Shown one piece after another: positions 30,805-43,956 of a stretch of 64,000 nucleotides of DNA (the first letter of the stretch is position 1; every line of letters begins with the position of its first letter). The DNA comes from Gluconobacter sp. Dm-62 (lineage in GTDB: Bacteria > Pseudomonadota > Alphaproteobacteria > Acetobacterales > Acetobacteraceae): the NCBI RefSeq assembly GCF_018256155.1, contig NZ_JAERLY010000002.1, positions 310,001 through 374,000 on the forward strand, written 5' to 3'. The notes beneath the pieces are model-generated. The model searched no databases. It saw nothing but the letters and a program-made list of their open reading frames with translations, and was not told where the DNA came from. A program made the position numbers and the translations under genes.

Positions 30805-32753
30805 CAGTGCGCCCCGTTTTCTACTGCCGGAGCACCCGCCGGCGTGGCCGCCGACACGACCTGATTGTAAAGCGCCATGTTGATATGAGAGGGCGGCACA
30901 GCCTTCTCCATGGCGGCGTTCAGGGCCACCGGAATGTCGGAGCGCATGGACTGGAGATATTCGTCCGCAAGCTGGCTGCCCAGGCTCTTCATGTCCTCGG
31001 CAGAAGCAGGCTTGTCCGCCGTCACATTGACCAGCCAGAACGCATCCGGTGATTCAAACATTCCACTCGTACCCGGCTTGAGACCGAACACGCCGCGCAG
31101 GACATTCTGCGGCAGGCTCTGATCCGGATGCACCCGCGAGACCGCAACGTCCTGACGAAGAGCGGAGGCTTCGGCCTGCCCTTCGACAGCCTTGTGCAGC
31201 GTCCCTGCCTTCGCCGCGTTGAACAGTGCCGTGGCGCGCAGATCGGCGGCATGATGTTTTTGATCCGCAGTCCAGGCCTGCACGACCTGATCGCGCACGC
31301 TATCGAACGGTTTGAGCGTACCAGGATGGACTTCATCAACCAGCAGCGAGAACGCGGTGCCATTCGGACCATTCACCACCGTCGGCTGTGCGCCCTTGGA
31401 CTGAGTGAAGATCTGATGGATAATTGCCTCACGCAGAGCCGCATCGCCCGGGATCGGGGCGGGCAGACCATCCTGCGTCAGGCCTTTGGAATCCAGCGTA
31501 CCGGCAGCCGGGACGGCGCCAAGATCGCTGGGGATCTGTTCTAGCGTCGAGGAGCCTGCAACCGCATCCTGGAACTGCTTCTGGCGAGCCTGAAGTGCTT
31601 CTGTCGCCTCCTGGTTCTGAACCTGGGTCTTCAGATCGCTCTTCGCCTGTTCGAACGTCGTTTTGTGAGGCGCGACGATCGTTGTAATGTTGAAGACCAC
31701 CCAGTCCATTCCCGTTTTTTCCGGCCCGGAAATACGATCGGCCTGAGCAGCAAACGCGGCTTTGGCCAGCTCGGGATTGGGAATATCGCTCTGGCGCACG
31801 GACGGGAGTGACACGGCTGCGGCTTCAGGGAACTTCTTCTGGATATCGTCCCAGGACGTTCCGTTCTTCCAAGCCGTCGCAGCCGCTTCGGCCTTCGCCT
31901 GATCCGTAAATGTCAGGACCTGCAGCGTCCGCGTCTCGGGAACGTCAAAGGTCCGTGCCTGAAAATCATAGAGACGGTGCAGAACGTCGTCGGGAACCTC
32001 GATCGTTTTTGCAACGCTGTCCGGCGTCATGACGACCATTTTCGCATGGCGATATTCCGTCGTGCGGAACATCTGCGGGTGGTTGTCATAGAAACGGTGA
32101 AGCTGCTCGTCTGTCGGCGCTGCCGCAACGACACCGCTTGCAAACGGGATCTGCACCAGATCGAACACGCGCTGGCTCGCATCGAAAGACAGCATCCGCT
32201 CTGTCAGGGAAGACGGTGCCACAACGGACTGTCCCATCCCCTGCAGAAGCCCGCGGGACGCGATGTCCTCGCGAATGGCCTGAAGCAGCTTGCCTTCGGA
32301 CAGTCCGATGCGGGTCAGACGGTCATTGAAGACGCTCCGGTCGAATTGTCCGGCAGCATTATGAAATGCCGGAATGGCAAAGACTTCCTGTCGTACCAGA
32401 TCATCAGGCACCATCATGCCTGCCCGGGATGCGGCAAGCTGGGTCTCGTTCTGGATCACAAGGTTTTGAAGGGTCTGACGTGCGACCTGCTCAACCTCGC
32501 TTTTGGGGAGCTTGGACGGGTCTGCGAGGCCGATCTGCTTGGCCACTGCGGGAAGCTGGGCTGAAAGCGCCCGGCTGAAATCGTCTGGCGTAATGCTGCG
32601 ATCGCCGACGCGCACGACTTCGTTGGAGCTTGCCGTGCCCATATTGGAGTACACATCCCCCACACCCCAGCCAATAAAGGCCAGAAAGATCAGCAGCGCG
32701 GCGGCACGGCCGGCCCAGGAGTCAACAAAGAGGTGGCGGAGCGTGGTAATCAT
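30804..32753 (-). CDS. PpiD/SurA-like peptidylprolyl isomerase, membrane anchored
   Basis: 649 aa from ATG 32753. One N-terminal transmembrane segment (AAALLIFLAFIGWGVGDVYS) anchors a large periplasmic part: SurA-N-type helices, a parvulin-like PPIase middle, and a long C-terminal region. It is predicted to assist folding of proteins leaving the Sec translocon. It is divergent from tpiA, about 190 bases apart, and its stop overlaps the trpE start, so trp expression depends at least partly on the ppiD promoter. The parvulin domain appears divergent, so isomerase activity is not certain. Confidence 0.88.
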   Translation of the reverse strand: MITTLRHLFVDSWAGRAAALLIFLAFIGWGVGDVYSNMGTASSNEVVRVGDRSITPDDFSRALSAQLPAVAKQIGLADPSKLPKSEVEQVARQTLQNLVIQNETQLAASRAGMMVPDDLVRQEVFAIPAFHNAAGQFDRSVFNDRLTRIGLSEGKLLQAIREDIASRGLLQGMGQSVVAPSSLTERMLSFDASQRVFDLVQIPFASGVVAAAPTDEQLHRFYDNHPQMFRTTEYRHAKMVVMTPDSVAKTIEVPDDVLHRLYDFQARTFDVPETRTLQVLTFTDQAKAEAAATAWKNGTSWDDIQKKFPEAAAVSLPSVRQSDIPNPELAKAAFAAQADRISGPEKTGMDWVVFNITTIVAPHKTTFEQAKSDLKTQVQNQEATEALQARQKQFQDAVAGSSTLEQIPSDLGAVPAAGTLDSKGLTQDGLPAPIPGDAALREAIIHQIFTQSKGAQPTVVNGPNGTAFSLLVDEVHPGTLKPFDSVRDQVVQAWTADQKHHAADLRATALFNAAKAGTLHKAVEGQAEASALRQDVAVSRVHPDQSLPQNVLRGVFGLKPGTSGMFESPDAFWLVNVTADKPASAEDMKSLGSQLADEYLQSMRSDIPVALNAAMEKAVPPSHINMALYNQVVSAATPAGAPAVENGAH

Positions 32754-32943
32754 AGGGTCAGGGCAGATCCGGATGACGGGATGGTGCGGACAAGGAAGGC
32801 CCGCTAAACTTGCCGCACCATAATGTCGTGAGAACGGCTTGACCAGAAGCAGACCGGAACGAGAGTCATCCTTTGATATCCGGTTGGCCCGCACACACCG
32901 ATAACGCCGCCATTTCGCAGGACGTCATCATCAAGGAGGAAGA

Positions 32944-33744
32944 GTGTCCCCATCCCCCAAGCTCGTCGTTGGAAACTGGAAGATGCACGGGCTGCGCGAG
33001 CAGTCCACCAGGCTGGCCCGTGCCGTCGCTGAGGGGGCGCAGTCCCTCCCTGACGACGTGCGCCTTATCCTGTGTCCTCCGTTCACCCAGATCGCCAGCG
33101 TTCATGGAATCATCAGTTCCGAAGGGCCCACTACACCGCTGCGCCTTGGCGCGCAGGACTGCCATATAACCTCTTCAGGCCCGCATACCGGGGACATCTC
33201 GGCCGAGATGCTTGCGGATCTTGGGGTCAGGTACGTTATTCTGGGGCATTCCGAACGCCGGCAGGCCCACGGTGAAACCGATGCCCTGATTCGCCGGAAA
33301 GTCGAAGCTGCCGAAGTCGCGGGCCTCATTCCCATCGTGTGTATCGGAGAGACGATGGAAGAGCGGCTGGAAGGCCGGACGACGACCGTTCTTGCCACAC
33401 AGGTCGAAGGGTCCCTGACCGACGGCTTCAGCGGCATTCTGGCGTATGAGCCTGTCTGGGCAATCGGAAGTGGCACTGTTCCGCCCATCGACGAGCTTGA
33501 GAGAACCCTCTCGCTGCTGCATGGACTGTTGCAGTCCCGGCTCAAGATGGATGACATTCATGTCCCGATCCTGTATGGCGGCTCCGTAACACCGGCTCAG
33601 GCGCCGACCATTTTTTCCATCGGGTCGCTTGGAGGGGTGCTGGTCGGCAGTGCCAGTCTGGAAGCAAAGAGCTTTCTGTGCATTGCTGAAGCAGCCTCTC
33701 TCCGCCTGTCGGCCCAACCACTGTCCGGACCCTATCGTTCATGA
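32944..33744 (+). CDS. tpiA: Triosephosphate isomerase
   Basis: Interconverts dihydroxyacetone phosphate and glyceraldehyde 3-phosphate. 266 aa. LVVGNWKMHG (catalytic Lys), VILGHSERR (His), AYEPVWAIGSG (Glu) and YGGSVTPAQ are all present. The start is GTG 32944, preceded by the strong ribosome site AAGGAGGAAGA. The stop overlaps the secG start by four bases. Confidence 0.97.
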   Translation: MSPSPKLVVGNWKMHGLREQSTRLARAVAEGAQSLPDDVRLILCPPFTQIASVHGIISSEGPTTPLRLGAQDCHITSSGPHTGDISAEMLADLGVRYVILGHSERRQAHGETDALIRRKVEAAEVAGLIPIVCIGETMEERLEGRTTTVLATQVEGSLTDGFSGILAYEPVWAIGSGTVPPIDELERTLSLLHGLLQSRLKMDDIHVPILYGGSVTPAQAPTIFSIGSLGGVLVGSASLEAKSFLCIAEAASLRLSAQPLSGPYRS

Positions 33745-34091
33745 CCACTCTTCTGCTTGCTCTCAATCTGCTGGTCACACTGGCGCTGATCGGGGTGATT
33801 CTCATCCAGCGCAGCGAAGGCGGCGGCCTCGGCATTGGCAGCGGCCAGGGCATGGGCTCTTTCATGAGCGGCCGCGGAACGGCAACGCTTCTCACGCGGG
33901 CCACGTCCGTTCTCGCCGGTATCTTCATGCTGCTGTGCCTGGTGCTGGCCGTCATGAACCGTGGCGCTTCCTCCGGCGTCGGCTCGCATGACATCCTGGC
34001 CGAGCCGCCTGCCGCGACCCAGACGACCACGGCCCCTGCGACGGCAACCCCGGCTGCTCCTGCGGCTCCGGCTTCCACGCCCGCTCACTGA
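33741..34091 (+). CDS. secG: Preprotein translocase subunit SecG
   Basis: 116 aa inner-membrane subunit of the SecYEG channel. Two transmembrane helices flank the conserved loop ILIQRSEGGGLGIGSGQGM...SGRGTATLLTRAT. The C-terminal tail is Ala/Thr/Pro-rich (TTTAPATATPAAPAAPAS). Coupled to tpiA by a 4-nt overlap and followed by a terminator. Confidence 0.95.
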   Translation: MTTLLLALNLLVTLALIGVILIQRSEGGGLGIGSGQGMGSFMSGRGTATLLTRATSVLAGIFMLLCLVLAVMNRGASSGVGSHDILAEPPAATQTTTAPATATPAAPAAPASTPAH

Positions 34092-34103
34092 CCGAGCCTG
34101 AAA

Positions 34104-34135
34104 ATCCCCGTTGAGAATTTTTAACGGGGATCTTT
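34104..34135 (+). terminator. Rho-independent terminator after tpiA-secG
   Basis: Nine-base-pair hairpin ATCCCCGTT/AACGGGGAT with a loop containing a T-run, followed by CTTTT. It lies 13 bases past the secG stop, so pyrG probably has its own promoter in the next 60 bases. Confidence 0.75.
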
Positions 34136-34185
34136 TCAACAGACGCGTCTCTTCACTTCCCCTGCCCCACGTTGGCAGTGTATGA

Positions 34186-36643
<2,458 letters not shown>

Positions 36644-36647
<4 letters not shown>

Positions 36648-37120
36648 CTGCCAGATGGTGCCAGAGCCGCCAGAAACAGACTCAGCACCGCAATAGCCGT
36701 CAGTCCTGTACGCAGCGGCAGATAGCCTGGGGGAAGAGCACCTTTCCTCCAGGCTTCCCGTTCCACGAGGAACGTCCCGACAAAGCCGATGATTTCCAGC
36801 CCGAAACCGGCCCGGACATGTCCCAGTACGCCGATGCAGAGTGCCAGCCATGCCCAGAGTGCAGGGCAGACGCCCAGTACAAGACGCTGACGGTCTCGCT
36901 GCGACGATCCTCCGACAGTGATGATGTCCGGCCGCTCCATGGCCAGCCCCCAGTGCACAGCCCCCAGAAATGACAGGATGCAGGCCCCGTACGCCAGCAG
37001 AATGATTTTCAGATGGGGCAGCGGCGTGAACAGTCCGGCTAGGAAGATCCACCCCCCAAGCGTCATGAAGGGGAGCAGTCCGGCAATGCCAAGCACGAAA
37101 ACGGGAAAAGGAAGGCGCAT
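36644..37120 (-). CDS. DUF3429 integral membrane protein
   Basis: 158 aa, four to five transmembrane segments. FVLGIAGLLPFMTLGGWIF and YGACILSFLGAVHWGLAME match the DUF3429 pattern (two conserved elements LG..G..PF and ILSFLG..HWG). Function unknown. I chose ATG 37120; ATG 37171 would add 17 polar residues. It is convergent with kdsA (four-base overlap of stops) and divergent from eno. Confidence 0.82.
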
Positions 37121-37131
37121 GTCGTCGTTGA

Positions 37132-38502
<1,371 letters not shown>

Positions 38503-38511
38503 GAGTGCACG

Positions 38512-38547
38512 ACGGCCTCATTTCTTTCGGGAATGAGGCCGTTTTTT
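38512..38547 (+). terminator. Rho-independent terminator after eno
   Basis: Eleven-base-pair hairpin ACGGCCTCATT/AATGAGGCCGT with a TCTTTCGGG loop followed by TTTTTT, ten bases past the eno stop. Confidence 0.9.
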
Positions 38548-38644
38548 CAGGTCCGGATGTACAAAATCCCCGTATCATTCATTGTCTGGTTATGATTGAC
38601 TGATATAAACCTGAAGCAGTCTCTCAGAACGGAGTTTACACGAC

Positions 38645-38974
38645 GTGACACTGATCCGACTTATCAAGCGTGGTGTCCGCGCCGTAGCTCCGCCAGCTTT
38701 CTTTCTGTCTCTCACGGCATATTTCGGCTGGAACGCCCTGCACGGCGCTCATGGTATCCATGCCTATCAGGAACAGACCCAGCTTCAGAAAGATGCTCTT
38801 CAGGCCCGTCAGGATGCGGATGACGAACAGAATGTCTGGCGTCGCCGTGTGGTCGCTCTGAAAGAAAAGGCGCTGGACGCAGACATGCTGGACGAACGCG
38901 CCCGGGCCACGATGAATCTGACGCGCAGCGGTGATCTGGTCGTCCCCTACGGCCCGCATGACAAGCTGTTCTGA
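38645..38974 (+). CDS. FtsB/DivIC-like septum formation initiator
   Basis: 109 aa. One N-terminal transmembrane helix (APPAFFLSLTAYFGWNALHG) followed by a coiled-coil-like stretch (QTQLQKDALQARQDADDEQN) and a LDADMLDERARATMNLTRSGDLVV tail, the arrangement of FtsB/DivIC division proteins. The start is GTG 38645 (MTLIRLIKRG). Its place directly downstream of eno is typical of alphaproteobacteria. A bidirectional terminator follows. Confidence 0.88.
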   Translation: MTLIRLIKRGVRAVAPPAFFLSLTAYFGWNALHGAHGIHAYQEQTQLQKDALQARQDADDEQNVWRRRVVALKEKALDADMLDERARATMNLTRSGDLVVPYGPHDKLF

Positions 38975-39006
38975 GCTGGGGTTCAGAAAACCGTTTCTGT
39001 AGATAC

Positions 39007-39037
39007 AAAAAAAGCGGCCCGAAAAGGCCGCTTTTTT
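39007..39037. terminator. Bidirectional rho-independent terminator
   Basis: Near-perfect inverted repeat: AAAAAAGCGGCC, a six-base loop CGAAAA and GGCCGCTTTTTT. Serves the FtsB-like gene on the plus strand and rpmG on the minus strand. Confidence 0.9.
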
Positions 39038-39059
39038 CATAAAGACTATTAGAGCAGTC

Positions 39060-39227
39060 TTACTTGATCTTGGCTTCGCGGAACACGACGTGCTTGCGTG
39101 CAACCGGATCGTACTTGCGCACTTCCATCTTTCCCGTAGCGGAACGGGCGTTCTTCTTCGTCACGTAGAAGTAGCCGGTTTCGGCTGACGAAACGAGCCG
39201 GATCTGAATTACGTTGCTCTTTCCCAT
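39060..39227 (-). CDS. rpmG: 50S ribosomal protein L33 (zinc-free form)
   Basis: 55 aa. [20 protein letters not shown] and [20 protein letters not shown] are characteristic. It lacks the two CxxC zinc pairs, so it is the C-minus paralogue that stays functional under zinc limitation. The start is ATG 39227; the frame is open 48 codons further upstream without any family match. Confidence 0.96.
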   Translation of the reverse strand: MGKSNVIQIRLVSSAETGYFYVTKKNARSATGKMEVRKYDPVARKHVVFREAKIK

Positions 39228-39445
39228 GATACCCTCGGGCTTTCGCCATACTGATGCCGCTCGAAGGTGTCGATGCAGCATGTTGATCTTTAGATTGGGC
39301 GCACCATGCTGATTTGTGGCCCACAGGTCAAGGCCCTTGCACACGATTTCGGGGTTTTCCTGCGCTTTCAAGGACTTTCACCCCCCGAAAATCTTATCAG
39401 ACAACCGTGTAAGGGCTTCTCTTTCGCTTGTGAGGCAACAGACAG

Positions 39446-39460
39446 GAACCTATAAGGAAC
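39446..39460 (+). promoter_or_regulatory. LexA operator (GAAC-N7-GAAC)
   Basis: GAAC, seven bases (CTATAAG), GAAC: the reverse complement of GTTC-N7-GTTC, the direct-repeat LexA box of alphaproteobacteria. It lies 73 bases upstream of the lexA ATG, as expected for autoregulation. Confidence 0.8.
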
Positions 39461-39532
39461 AAATGCGGGATGCTTCTCATTCTGCACCTTGTTTTTCGAC
39501 ATGCCTCCGCCGAGGCGCATGGGAGCGCCTGT

Positions 39533-40258
39533 ATGCTGACCCGCAAACAGCACCAGCTTTTGCTATATATCGACGATCACCTTCGCCGGACGGGGTACTC
39601 CCCCTCATTCGATGAAATGAAGGATGCGCTCGAACTGCGCTCGAAATCAGGGATTCACCGCCTGATTTCGGCTCTGGAAGAGCGTGGCTTTCTGCGTCGT
39701 CATCATCATCGTGCCCGTGCGCTCGAAGTGCTGCGTCTGCCGCATATGGGAACTGAAGCGCCAGTGACCACGCTGGCGCCTTCAAGTGATGCAGCTTTTG
39801 TCCCGGCGGTACTCAGCCAGGGGCAGACGGAGCTTGAGGGAGCATTCTCTGAAGCCAGCGTCGCCAATGACCGTCAGACTGTCAGCATACCGCTTTATGG
39901 CCGTATCGCGGCTGGGCTTCCGATTGAAGCCATGCAGGATGACAGTGACAGGATCGAGGTTCCCATATCCCTTCTCGGGACCGGAGAACATTATGCGTTG
40001 ACAGTGGCCGGTGATTCGATGATCGAAGCCGGCATTCTGGATGGCGACATCGCGATTATCCGACGACGCGAAACCGCGGAAAATGGCCAGATCATTGTTG
40101 CACTGATCGACGAACAGGAAGTGACGCTCAAAAAATTACGTCGCCGCGGATCGATGATTGCGCTCGAGGCGGCCAACCGGGAATACGAAACCCGGATTTT
40201 TCCAGCAGAGCGCGTTCACATTCAGGGACGTCTGGTGGCACTCTTCAGGCAGTACTGA
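39533..40258 (+). CDS. lexA: LexA repressor
   Basis: SOS repressor, 241 aa. The N-terminal winged-helix DNA-binding domain starts [17 protein letters not shown], with [20 protein letters not shown] as the recognition region. A spacer of about 70 residues is followed by the S24 domain: the self-cleavage site IAAGLPIEA (Ala-Gly), the nucleophile in [11 protein letters not shown] and the catalytic Lys in EVTLKKLRR. The start is ATG 39533; 21 codons of open frame upstream lack family similarity. A consensus LexA box lies upstream. Upstream (rpmG) and downstream (lipoprotein) genes are on the other strand, so it is monocistronic. Confidence 0.97.
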   Translation: MLTRKQHQLLLYIDDHLRRTGYSPSFDEMKDALELRSKSGIHRLISALEERGFLRRHHHRARALEVLRLPHMGTEAPVTTLAPSSDAAFVPAVLSQGQTELEGAFSEASVANDRQTVSIPLYGRIAAGLPIEAMQDDSDRIEVPISLLGTGEHYALTVAGDSMIEAGILDGDIAIIRRRETAENGQIIVALIDEQEVTLKKLRRRGSMIALEAANREYETRIFPAERVHIQGRLVALFRQY

Positions 40259-40269
40259 GAAAGTGCGCA

Positions 40270-40300
40270 TTGGCTAACGGTTTTGAAATCCGTTAGCCAA
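40270..40300. terminator. Hairpin between lexA and lipoprotein gene
   Basis: Eleven-base-pair perfect stem TTGGCTAACGG/CCGTTAGCCAA with a nine-base loop, 12 bases beyond the lexA stop and just beyond the stop of the convergent lipoprotein gene. There is no immediate T-tract on either strand, so it is a weak intrinsic terminator or an RNA-stabilising end. Confidence 0.55.
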
Positions 40301-40304
40301 ACCA

Positions 40305-40910
40305 CTATTTTTGGGGTGCGGGCGTGCCGCGCACGACTTTTACACTTCCATCCTGTGCAATCAGCGTGCTTGTGCCGTCACCGTTGGGAATGACGATGGT
40401 TTTGCTCGGGCTCTTGTTCAGGAAGCGTGCAGCGCTATCAGGAACCGATGATGGGAGTGTCGGAATTACGTGGCTACGATCCCGGCTCACGCCCTGATGC
40501 ATATCGGCATTTTCGCCGACCGACATGCTTTGACCCTGCATAAGCTGCTGACCAGAGGAGCCCAGGCCTCCCTTGCTTCCGATGCCGCCCATGAAAGTCT
40601 CATCGAGTGCAGCACCGCCGAAATATGTGGCGGGGTCACCCAGAGCATGACTGAACGAGCTGTCGGGATTTTCCACATCCTTGAGAGTCGGAAGCGGTTG
40701 TGGAGCGCCAGGCCAGATATTGCCGCTCTCAGGGAAAATGGGTGTCTCGGCGAACTTTTCACCACGGGCACGGTGAATATTCTCACTGTCACCATGCGGA
40801 CCATTAGGGTTGTCGAGAGCCGTCCACACCATGGTGTCACGGATATACTTGCCCATGCCTGAACAGCCGCTCAGAGCGAGAGGTAGTGCCAGCAGAGCGG
40901 CCTTCCGCAT
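40305..40910 (-). CDS. Predicted lipoprotein of unknown function
   Basis: 201 aa with a lipoprotein signal peptide: MRKAALLALPLALSGCSGMG, lipobox LSGC (Cys16), so it should be lipidated and anchored in a membrane. The mature chain is polar, Gly/Ser/Pro-rich (GGIGSKGGLGSSGQQLMQGQ) and likely largely disordered, ending with a short beta-rich part (TIVIPNGDGTSTLIAQDGS). No family recognised. It is flanked by lexA (convergent) and pgsA (upstream, same strand, 102 bases). Confidence 0.85.
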   Translation of the reverse strand: MRKAALLALPLALSGCSGMGKYIRDTMVWTALDNPNGPHGDSENIHRARGEKFAETPIFPESGNIWPGAPQPLPTLKDVENPDSSFSHALGDPATYFGGAALDETFMGGIGSKGGLGSSGQQLMQGQSMSVGENADMHQGVSRDRSHVIPTLPSSVPDSAARFLNKSPSKTIVIPNGDGTSTLIAQDGSVKVVRGTPAPQK

Positions 40911-41012
40911 TTCTTACTCCCACGAGGTCAATAGATGACCTTTAGCGTTCCTTGTAACGGAACGCCAGATGAAGACAGTCAAAGACGTCCATAATTCGTC
41001 AGTTGTGGCATG

Positions 41013-41615
41013 TCAGAAGCTGATCTTGGAGGATTTGCGGGACTGCCCTGCCATAATGCGGGTGAGCCCCGCAGTCAGGTAGCCCCAACCGCTGATGACC
41101 GTCGGAATAACGGAGAACCAGAGCAAAATGCCACCAATCAGGCTTGCTGGCAGAAAGGAAAGTCCCAGCATTCCTGCCGCGCTGTCACCACCAATCAGAA
41201 ATCCGATGGCGACCATCTGGATGCCTGTCTTCCACTTCGCAAGGCGGGTTGAAGGCAGCGTCTCCCGCTGTGACGCCATATACTCCCGCAGACCACTCAC
41301 CAGAATTTCCCGGATCATGATGATGATGCCGGCGTAAAGCGAATAAACGGGAAGCTGCGTCAGCCCTGCCAGAGCCAGCAGAAGAGAACCAACAAGCAGC
41401 TTGTCTGCAATCGGATCCATCATGCGCCCCAGCTCGGAGAGCTGTTGCCAGCGCCGTGCCAGCGCCCCATCCAGATAGTCCGTGATGCACGCCGCCGTGT
41501 AGACAACGCAGGCAATCACATTCGCCGTTGGCGAGTGCAGGGCTAGCAGCACGACCAATACCGGAATGGACGCGATACGCAGCAGTGTCAGAATGTTTGG
41601 CAGATCTGTCAGCAT
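41013..41615 (-). CDS. pgsA: CDP-diacylglycerol-glycerol-3-phosphate 3-phosphatidyltransferase
   Basis: Makes phosphatidylglycerophosphate at the inner membrane. 200 aa, several transmembrane helices. The CDP-alcohol phosphotransferase motif reads TDYLDGALARRWQQLSELGR then MDPIADKLLVG, i.e. D-G-x2-A-R-x8-G-x3-D-x3-D. It is downstream of uvrC on the same strand (89-base gap), a common arrangement. Confidence 0.95.
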   Translation of the reverse strand: MLTDLPNILTLLRIASIPVLVVLLALHSPTANVIACVVYTAACITDYLDGALARRWQQLSELGRMMDPIADKLLVGSLLLALAGLTQLPVYSLYAGIIIMIREILVSGLREYMASQRETLPSTRLAKWKTGIQMVAIGFLIGGDSAAGMLGLSFLPASLIGGILLWFSVIPTVISGWGYLTAGLTRIMAGQSRKSSKISF

Positions 41616-41704
41616 CGCATTCAGTCTAGAACAGTTTCTGTCTCTTCGGTATGCGCCAATGTGCCCGCGAAAGATGTATTTTTCGTGTAACCTTGGGTCA
41701 CCTC

Positions 41705-43642
41705 CTAATGGCTGCGGTTATCGACTGAGGCCTTCTGAACCCATTCCGGATGAAAATGCCCGTAGATGGCGGTTGCCATGCTTGAGCTGATCCCCGGCGC
41801 AGTTTCCAGTTCTTCGAGGCTCGCCTGCCTCACGGACTTCGCCGAGCCAAAATGGTTGAGGAGAGCCTTCTTTCTTGCCGCCCCGATTCCCGGCACATGA
41901 TCCAGTTCCGAGCTGCGTAATCCTTTGGACCGCCCTGCCCGGTGTGTGGTGATTGCGAATCTGTGGGCCTCATCGCGCAGCCGCTGAAGATAATAGAGAA
42001 CCGGATCGCGTGGTGGCAGCTGGAACGGCGGCTTCGTCTCGGTAAAGAACCACTCGCGTCCGGCGTCCCGATCGGGACCCTTGGCGATTGCAACGATCGG
42101 AATTCCCGTCACACCCATGTCTTCGAGCACTTTCCGCACCGCATTGAACTGTCCAAGGCCACCGTCGATAAGGAGCAGATCCGGCCAGTCTTCCGGGCGC
42201 TCGCCATTTTCTGCCCGACGCCCAAACCGGCGCTCCATAACTTCCCGCATCATTCCGAAATCATCCCCCGGTGCTACCGGTCCTTTGATTCCGTATTTGC
42301 GATAAGCGCGCTTGTTGAACCCCTCCGGTCCGCCCACGACCATCACGCCATAGGGCGCCTGCCCCATGATGTGGGAGTTGTCATAGGTTTCGATCCGCTG
42401 GGGCGTTTCAGGTAACTCGAAAACTTCTGCCACACCTTCCAGCAGTTTTCGCTGCCCGGTATTCTCAGCCAGTTTCCGCTCCAGGGCTTCCCGCGCATTC
42501 AGCGCCGCATGGTCGACCACTTCCTTTTTCTCGCCCCGCTGAGGCCTCAGGATCTCGACCTTCTGTCCGCGGCGGATGCTCAGGGCTTCCTCGACGAGAC
42601 CTAACTCTGGAAGCTCACAGTTCACGAGAATGGTCGGCGGAGGTGGTTTGTTGTCATAGAACTGGATCATGAATGCCGACAGCACATCTGCCGCAGTCTC
42701 CTCTTCCGCGTGTGCCGGATAGAATGCCCGGTTGCCGTTGTTGCGGCTGCCGCGGATGAAGAAGACCTGGATGCAGCTCTGGCCGGCTTCCTGCCAGATG
42801 GTCATGATATCGGCATCATTGATCGACGCAGGATTGACCGTGCTGGATCCCTGAATGCTTGCAAACCCCCGGATCCTGTCACGGATCGACGCAGCCCGCT
42901 CATAGTCCATGGCCTGAGAAGCCTGTTCCATCTCCGCAGCCAGTCGCTGTTGCAATTCCGTGCTGTGTCCGGAAAGGAACTGCCGCGCCTCGCTCACCAG
43001 TTCCGCATAATCGGGCTTGGAAATCCGGTCCACACACGGCGCTGAACAGCGCTTGATCTGGTACAACAGACAAGGTCGTGTCCTGCTGTTCAGAACCGCG
43101 TCCGAGCATGACCTCAGCAGGAAGCTGCGCTGTACCAGATTCAGTGTCTGGTTGACGGCCCAGGCATTCGCAAATGGTCCCCAATAGGTCGCACCCTTGA
43201 CCGGCTTGCCGCGCTGTTTGGTGATCTGGGGAAATTCATGGCTTTCTGTCAGCATCAGCCACGGATAACTCTTGTCATCGCGCAACAGGATGTTGAAGCG
43301 CGGCTTCATCCGCTTGATGTAATTCGCTTCCAGAAGCAGGGCATCCGCTTCAGTCCGCGTAATGACGATCTCCATCGATACCGTCATCGACACCATACGT
43401 CGCAGCCGCTCCGGCAACTGGTTGATGCGGGTATAGGACGAGACGCGCTTCTTCAGGCTCAGCGCTTTGCCAACATAAAGAACCTCTCCCTTGGCACTCA
43501 GCATGCGATACACGCCTGGGCTGTAGGGGATGGTCTTCAGAGCGTCCCGGATCGCTTCCACACCCTGCTTTTTTTCCGCAGGAACAAGGGGTTCGCCATG
43601 ATCGGTCGGAAGGTCGGAACTGTGAGGAGGAAAGTCGGTCAT
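41705..43642 (-). CDS. uvrC: Excinuclease ABC subunit C
   Basis: Dual-incision nuclease subunit of nucleotide excision repair. 645 aa: N-terminal GIY-YIG domain ([20 protein letters not shown]), a Cys-rich region with [18 protein letters not shown], the UVR motif ([20 protein letters not shown]), the RNase H-like core ([33 protein letters not shown]) and C-terminal HhH motifs ([20 protein letters not shown]). I find no LexA box directly upstream. Confidence 0.97.
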   Translation of the reverse strand: MTDFPPHSSDLPTDHGEPLVPAEKKQGVEAIRDALKTIPYSPGVYRMLSAKGEVLYVGKALSLKKRVSSYTRINQLPERLRRMVSMTVSMEIVITRTEADALLLEANYIKRMKPRFNILLRDDKSYPWLMLTESHEFPQITKQRGKPVKGATYWGPFANAWAVNQTLNLVQRSFLLRSCSDAVLNSRTRPCLLYQIKRCSAPCVDRISKPDYAELVSEARQFLSGHSTELQQRLAAEMEQASQAMDYERAASIRDRIRGFASIQGSSTVNPASINDADIMTIWQEAGQSCIQVFFIRGSRNNGNRAFYPAHAEEETAADVLSAFMIQFYDNKPPPPTILVNCELPELGLVEEALSIRRGQKVEILRPQRGEKKEVVDHAALNAREALERKLAENTGQRKLLEGVAEVFELPETPQRIETYDNSHIMGQAPYGVMVVGGPEGFNKRAYRKYGIKGPVAPGDDFGMMREVMERRFGRRAENGERPEDWPDLLLIDGGLGQFNAVRKVLEDMGVTGIPIVAIAKGPDRDAGREWFFTETKPPFQLPPRDPVLYYLQRLRDEAHRFAITTHRAGRSKGLRSSELDHVPGIGAARKKALLNHFGSAKSVRQASLEELETAPGISSSMATAIYGHFHPEWVQKASVDNRSH

Positions 43643-43956
43643 TCGGCTTCTTCAGTCATCCACTGAACCTGTGGAAAAGTCTGTGGGCTGCTACGTGACA
43701 GAATCATGAAAGCCCCGGTTTGCCAGACCTGCCATCAGATTGCCCAATTTTTAATCATGTTTTGCAAGTCATTGAAAACGCTAGCATCTTGCTTTCGTTC
43801 TCTTGTCTTCTGCTCTGCTCTTTAAGAGCGACGGGAACAAGAAAGGCCCTGAGAACACCTCAGTAGATCATGGTGGACGAACAAGCTCCTCTTTCGCGCA
43901 CCGTGATCATGTTCTGTTCTCCAGTGAAGGCTAGGGGCATACCCCCAGCCCTATCC
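43643..43956. other. 314-base intergenic region with several inverted repeats
   Basis: No open frame with coding character. The right half holds several nested inverted repeats: GCTCTT/AAGAGC (near 43817-43830), CTGAG/CTCAG (43849-43863), a 10-bp pair GATCATGGTG/CACCGTGATC with one wobble (43866-43908), and GGCTAGGGG/CCCCCAGCC (43929-43950). AAAGG..CTGAG around 43843 can also pair with CTCAG.CCTTT around 43957-43967, closing a branched structure. A possible plus-strand promoter is TTGCAA near 43762 with a poor -10. It may encode a small RNA, but I do not recognise a family. Confidence 0.4.

Noticed and set aside
43643-43700. LexA box upstream of uvrC
   Set aside because: Only isolated GAAC/GTTC half-sites are present without the N7 spacing.
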